Origin: Syngnathus acus
Lineage: Eukaryota; Chordata; Actinopteri; Syngnathiformes; Syngnathidae
NCBI RefSeq assembly: GCF_901709675.1
Contig: NC_051087.1
Location: 12,277,384 to 12,341,383 of the forward strand
Length of the DNA: 64,000 nucleotides
Direction of reading: 5' to 3'
Position 1 is the first letter of the stretch; each line of letters starts with the position of its first letter. The notes under the pieces were generated by a model, which saw only the letters and a program-made list of their open reading frames with translations, was not told the DNA's origin and did not search any database. Positions 59,558 to 64,000 of the stretch are shown one piece after another. Both the position numbers and the translations under genes were made by a program.

Positions 59558-59623
59558 TTGAAGCCTGAAATGTCGCGAAATGTTGAAAGGTTCAAGGGGG
59601 CCGAATACTTTCGCAAGGCACTG
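59557..59623 (-). mobile_element. Solo Tc1 terminal inverted repeat
   Basis: 67 bases, inverse of 7565-7631 (from gaagcctgaaatgtcgcgaa to ttcgcaaggcactg), followed by the TA target. No other Tc1 sequence adjoins it. It is the same family as the transposase copy 50 kb to the left, in opposite orientation. Confidence 0.85.
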
Positions 59624-59625
59624 TA

Positions 59626-61286
59626 ATTAATAATAGTGATGAAGTGGTGGCAGGATTCAACAAATTCTTTGTGAATGTCGGGCCTAAACTGGCAGATGAG
59701 ATAATCCCTCCACAAAGGAGGTGTATCACAATTTTTTGGGGAACACAGATAAAACTGAAATAATTGATATAGTTAAAGAATTTAAGAACAAAACATCAAG
59801 TGTACATCAATACTGTGAGGATATTGATCTATACCTAATTAAATATGTAATAGTAGCTATAGCAGATCCCATAGCACATATCTGCAACCTCTCGCTGAAA
59901 CTGGGCTCCTTTCCCACAAAAATGAAAATAGCCAAAGTCGTTCCCATCTATAAGGCCGGTGAGAAGAATCTTTATACCAACTACAGGCCAGTCTCATTGC
60001 TTCCCCAATTTTCCAAAATCTTGGAGAAGGTTTTTGCTGTTAGATTGGACAGTTTTATTGATAAATGTGAGATATTAACTGATAGTCAATATGGTTTTAG
60101 GCCAAAGCGATCTGCATCTTTAGCTTTAATTGACCTTGTGGAAGAACTGTCAACAAGCATTGACAACAAGAAGTTTGCCATAGGAGTTTTTATTGACCTT
60201 AAAAAGGCCTTTGATACAATTAATCATGCCATTTTGCTTCAAAAATTGGAAAGGTATGGGATTAGGGGAATAGGGTTCAGTTGGATAAAAAGCTACTTAG
60301 AAAATAGGCAGCAGTTTGTGCAGATGGGAGAGGAAAAGTCAATGCTTTTAAATATAACCTGCGGTGTTCCACAAGGATCAATATTGGGACCAAAACTATT
60401 CATATTATATATTAATGATATAATTAACACCTCTAAGATTTCAAAATTTGTCATATTTGCTGATGACACAAATATCTTTTGTGAAGGAGAGAACCTACAA
60501 CAACTGATGAAGACTGTTTCTGTTGAGCTTGCCAAGCTAAAACTGTGGTTTGGCTCAAAAAAATTATCTCTTAACATAAAGAAAACCAATTTTATGATCT
60601 TTGGGAAACGAAAAATCCCAGAAGACATAACTATTGAAGTATTGTGTGATAACACCAGATTAGATAGAGTTTATAAAAACTCCTTTCTAGGAGTAATAAT
60701 TGACCACAGTCTCAGCTGGAAACCGCAAGTCAAACACATCTGTTCAAAATTGGCAAAGACCGTGGGTATACTTTGTAAAGTCAGACGCTTACTGAACCAG
60801 AAAACAATGTACACTTTATACCGCTCGCTGCTTCTTCCTTTCATGTCCTATGGTGTTGAGGTATGGGGGAATACCTACAAAACCACCCTAAAGACGATGT
60901 GTAAAGACACATTGCAGAAAAGGGCAATTAGAATTATCGACAATGTTGGCTATTGTGAACATACAAATAATTTATTTATTAAATTACAAACATTAAAATG
61001 TATGGACTTGGTAGATATTTCAAGACCGCACAAATTATTTATAAAGCTAAAAAAAAATTACTCCCTAATAATATACAAAAATGGTTCATAGAAAGAGAAA
61101 GTATTTACAGTCTAAGAAGGGGAGGGAATTTTTTACAACCAAAGGTGCGCACCACCCTCAAAAGCATGTGCATATCTGTCAATGGGGTAAAGCTATGGAA
61201 TAAGTTACCTGTAACGATCAAAGAAAGTAAACACATTGCCCAATTCAAAGAACACTTTAAAAATTTTACACTAAAAAATTATAGTA
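59626..61286 (+). pseudogene. Rex1/jockey-like LINE reverse transcriptase, both ends lost, one frameshift
   Basis: The first in-frame block (FNKFFVNVGPKLADEI, 59650-59700) is the pre-RT linker. The main frame (59721-61091) carries YTNYRPVSLLPQFSKILEKV, TDSQYGFRPKRSASLAL, VFIDLKKAFDTINHAIL, ITCGVPQGSILGPKLFILYI and the catalytic IFADDTNIF, then FLGVIIDHSLSW and QKRAIRIIDN. The C-terminal part (NNIQKWFIERES, LKSMCISVNGVKLWNKLP) continues in another frame from about 61050, after an A9 run, so one indel separates them. It is cut on the left by the lone Tc1 end and on the right by a TIR element (61287). The endonuclease domain is missing. The clade call rests on motif style only. Confidence 0.85.
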
Positions 61287-61850
61287 CCGTAATCGTCAGA
61301 CTATAAGTCGCGTTTTTTTTTCATAGTTTGGGTGGGGGGGGCGACTTATACTCAGGAGCGACTTATTTTTTTTTCACAAATTTTTACTTTATCATTAACA
61401 CATCACTTACAAGTATAGTTGACCACTTCACATGTTATTTTTAGTATAGTTGATCACTTCACATGCTTTGATATCTTTATCTTGAACATATTCAAAACAT
61501 GAAAAATAGAGAGAAAAAATCAAATAAAGTAATTAACACTTTAAAGCGCCATATCCTCTGGACATGTCCTCTGTCACCAGGATGACATAAAGGACGAGAA
61601 ATGTGATCGATGGATTTAATGATTTGGAGTGACACAAATGGTTTGATAATATTGTTGTTTATGTGATAGTTATTTAAAATATAGTTTATATATCGTTGTA
61701 TGGGCCTGTGGAATAATTTGAACTGCGGCGCGGCACACGGCATTGTTGACAAAGGACGATCGATGGATTTAATGAATTGGAGTGACACAGATGGTTTTAT
61801 AAATGTGTTATTTATGTAATAGTTTTTTTAAATAACTGAATGTTACGTCA
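61287..61850 (-). mobile_element. CGGACTATAAGTCGC-family TIR element, inverted right part
   Basis: The sequence starts taccgtaatcgtcagactat, then catagtttgggtgggggggg. It later has the inverse of the family body (gatggatttaatgatttgga gtgacacaaatgg, present twice, at ~61610 and ~61760). It matches the inverted right end of the copy at 9326. Confidence 0.65.
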
Positions 61851-62160
61851 TTCAAACCCTGGTCGGGTCATACCAAAGACTATAAAAATGCGATGCATTG
61901 CCTCCCTGCTTGGCACTCAGCATTAAGGGTTGGAATTGGGGGATTAGATCACCAAATGATTCCTGAGCGTGGCACCGCTGCTGCTCACTGCTCCCCTCTC
62001 CCCCAGGGGATGGATCAAAAATCACACGGGGATGGGTTAAATGCAGAGGACAAATTTCACCACACCCATCTCCACAAGCATACTGGTTGTGCTGTGTCGG
62101 TGCTGCTGTATCACTTAGTTCAGTTTCTCAGCCTGCTTGCTTGCTTTGTGGATTTCACAG
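61851..62160. other. Unassigned sequence, repeat-like
   Basis: Contains a motif set (ttggggattagatcaccaa, ctcccctctcccccaggg, gggttaaatgcagaggacaaat) familiar from fish dispersed repeats. I cannot name the family. No gene. Confidence 0.4.
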
Positions 62161-62169
62161 GGAAGTTGA

Positions 62170-62252
<83 letters not shown>
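62170..62252 (+). repeat. (GA)n microsatellite
   Basis: About 41 uninterrupted ga units. It is followed at once (62253-62345) by a scrap that matches the hAT at 38950-40040 (cgatgtctacaagcctactgg; gattctgctctgtcaact). Confidence 0.95.
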
Positions 62253-62256
<4 letters not shown>

Positions 62257-62345
62257 TGTCTACAAGCCTACTGGAAAATGATTATAAGGAAGGAAACAAG
62301 AACTTTGAGAGCCTGCGCATTTAAGTAAGAGATTCTGCTCTGTCA

Positions 62346-62905
62346 ACTAAAATGCCTTGATACACCCATGCCATTTGCACCTATGACCAAAAAAAAAAAA
62401 ACACTTGCCTGTACAAAATCAATATTTACAGTCGTGTGAAAAGTAACTGCAGGCTGGGAAAGCTGTTTCTCGAATGGCAGTGAAGCACTGAGGTCACAAA
62501 AGTCCTTATCCTGTAGAAAGAGCCAAAAAGTAATTTCTTCTTAAAGATAATTGTTGTTCTCAATTTTATGTACAGGTATTTTAACCATTTTGAATATCAC
62601 TTTCACATTATTTGTACTATGTGTCCTCTCTCCATCCAATGCAGCCTGGTCATCCTGGAAGAGGGATCCTCCCATCGGTGGTCTCTTCTCAAGGTTTCTC
62701 ATTTCCCCTAGTTGGAGTTTTGAGTTTTTCCTTGCCCTCCTGGGAGTTTAAGATCAGGGGATGTTTGAGAATGTTTGTCATTTTTCACACGTCCTGAATG
62801 TTGTTAGTCACCTAAATGTTGAACAGAGGCTGTGATGTACCGAAGTCAAATTCCTTGTTTGGGACGCTCAAACATGCCGAATAAAAATTCTTGAATCCTG
62901 AAGAG
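62346..62905. other. Unassigned, with a dispersed-repeat-like block
   Basis: 62640-62890 (gagggatcctcccatcggtgg, gagtttttccttgccctcct, gggagtttaagatcagggga, aataaaaattcttga) has the look of the 3' end of a fish retroposon. I cannot give the family. No gene. Confidence 0.4.
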
Positions 62906-63709
62906 GGCAGCTGTGGTCATCAGTGTTTATTTTCAGAGGGCCTTGCAAATAGCAGCAAATCACAGAAAGTGAGAACAATCACATTTTAATATGAAAATGT
63001 TTGGGGGGGGAATTACATCCATAAACATCACCTCTATCTTTACATTCAATTTCATCAAACAATAACATCCAAAGTAACAAATTCAGACTCTTCCCTAACA
63101 CCCAAATTAAAAGCTTCCATTCACAAGCAACGCTATCACTATGCTTTCTCATTTCGGTTTAGCTTTGCAGAGGCAAAAATGGCTTTTTTTTTTCTTGAGC
63201 ATGACAGTCAAATCAAAACAGAATCATACACAATGTTTACATTTAAATAGATATTAAACAAAGAAAATGAACAGCTGTAAATACTGGATCTTTTAATATA
63301 ACTTTTTGCAGAGAAAAGGTGGGAATACATACTTTGAAAGTAAAAATCCAGTGTCAGCTAGGAGCAAATTTGACACACAATATGACGTTTCTCTAAAAAC
63401 ATGTTAGACAAATACTGCTTCAAAATTGGACAGCAGGCCATGTACAAAACTGAGTTGTGAGTGGAAATATTCAGAGTAACTAGTACAATCACATTAATAC
63501 ATTCAAGAAATCTTCACAAAAAATGTCTTTAGCCATGCTAGCAGCCATGTGTTGTGTCCATTTTTATCATTGTTCAAATCACTGAACGTCTAAGCTTTGG
63601 TGCCATTAGACGAAGAACTCAATGGATAATGTTGTCAATTCATCTGTCGCTGTGTCATTGCAATCTGACAGATCCATATTTCCATCAGCGTGTTTTGTTG
63701 GTTTGCATT
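62905..63709 (-). CDS. Probable terminal exon and 3' UTR of an unidentified minus-strand gene
   Basis: On the minus strand a good acceptor (ttatttctttatttcaag) at 63710 opens a 104-base coding segment (63606-63709) of 33 residues that starts CKPTKHADGNMDLSDCND and ends LSIEFFV, then TAA. About 700 bases of AT-rich non-coding sequence follow. They end near an AATAAA (minus strand, about 62926-62931), which would give a normal 3' UTR. The acidic, polar C-terminus gives no family match that I know. Upstream exons would lie beyond 64000. Confidence 0.45.
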
Positions 63710-64000
63710 CTTGAAATAAAGAAATAAAAACAAGAGCCCTGATGCAAGCATGGCTAAACACCTGCCACGACCACAAAGTCAGTAAAAATCAATGGGACAG
63801 AACACAAAGAACACTGATAAATACAGGCAGCTAAGTCAAAGTAGATGGTCTTATACAAGCGGGCATTAAGCAATTAAAAAAAAATAGAAGGAAATTATTC
63901 AGAGCCTACGATGCGGACATTCCTGAAACAGGCATTGACTATTAAGTAAAGACTACCATTTAAAATACGGCAGTAGCAGCAGGACAAATAACACTGCAAC
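63710..64000 (-). other. Presumed intron of the gene at the right edge
   Basis: This is AT-rich non-coding sequence. It contains no further exon that I can support before the window ends. Confidence 0.35.

Overview
This is a nuclear genomic window from a ray-finned (teleost) fish. The evidence is an immunoglobulin light-chain V segment with a 12-bp-spacer RSS, vertebrate-type GT-AG introns, SLC47/MATE transporter genes with the vertebrate exon pattern, and a dense load of typical teleost repeats: L2, Rex1-like and RTE-like LINEs, Tc1, several hAT families, a Ty3/gypsy fragment, solo LTRs and long simple repeats. Most long reading frames here belong to transposons, and host genes are split into small exons.

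Host genes. A light-chain V segment (2751-3226, +) lacks its first conserved cysteine. Two tandem MATE (SLC47A) genes lie on the minus strand. The upstream one (26082-35587, 16 coding exons, 570 codons plus stop) looks intact. The downstream one (13968-23097) has the same exons but carries a ~700-bp solo LTR inside coding exon 9 and a phase mismatch between its last two exons. A third, partial MATE copy (last five coding exons, 48952-51995) sits in a segmental duplication of the 25.3-27.9 kb region. That duplicate is split by a 1.1-kb LTR-like insert at an exon edge and by a 6-kb nest of a TIR element containing an L2 LINE. A probable terminal exon of another minus-strand gene is at 63606-63709.

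Layout. 0-2 kb: hAT nested in hAT. 2.3-3.2 kb: Ig VL. 7.5-10.4 kb: Tc1 copy and a TIR element. 11.5-12.2 kb: L2 3' end. 14-23 kb: MATE gene 1. 24-25.3 kb: short repeats and an RTE-like tail. 26-35.6 kb: MATE gene 2. 36-46 kb: repeat-rich DNA with a solo LTR, hAT copies, an L2 and a 1,022-bp tandem duplication. 46.2-48.0 kb: L2 scrap joined in frame to a gypsy integrase, with a probable 3' LTR. 48.2-58.5 kb: partial MATE duplicate with a nearly full-length L2 inside. 58.5-61.8 kb: TIR elements, a solo Tc1 end and a Rex1-like RT. 62.9-64 kb: probable 3' end of an unidentified gene.

I see no CRISPR array, operon or clearly new molecular system. The most informative part is the history of the MATE cluster: tandem duplication, partial re-duplication, and LTR insertion into one paralogue's exon and into the other's intron.
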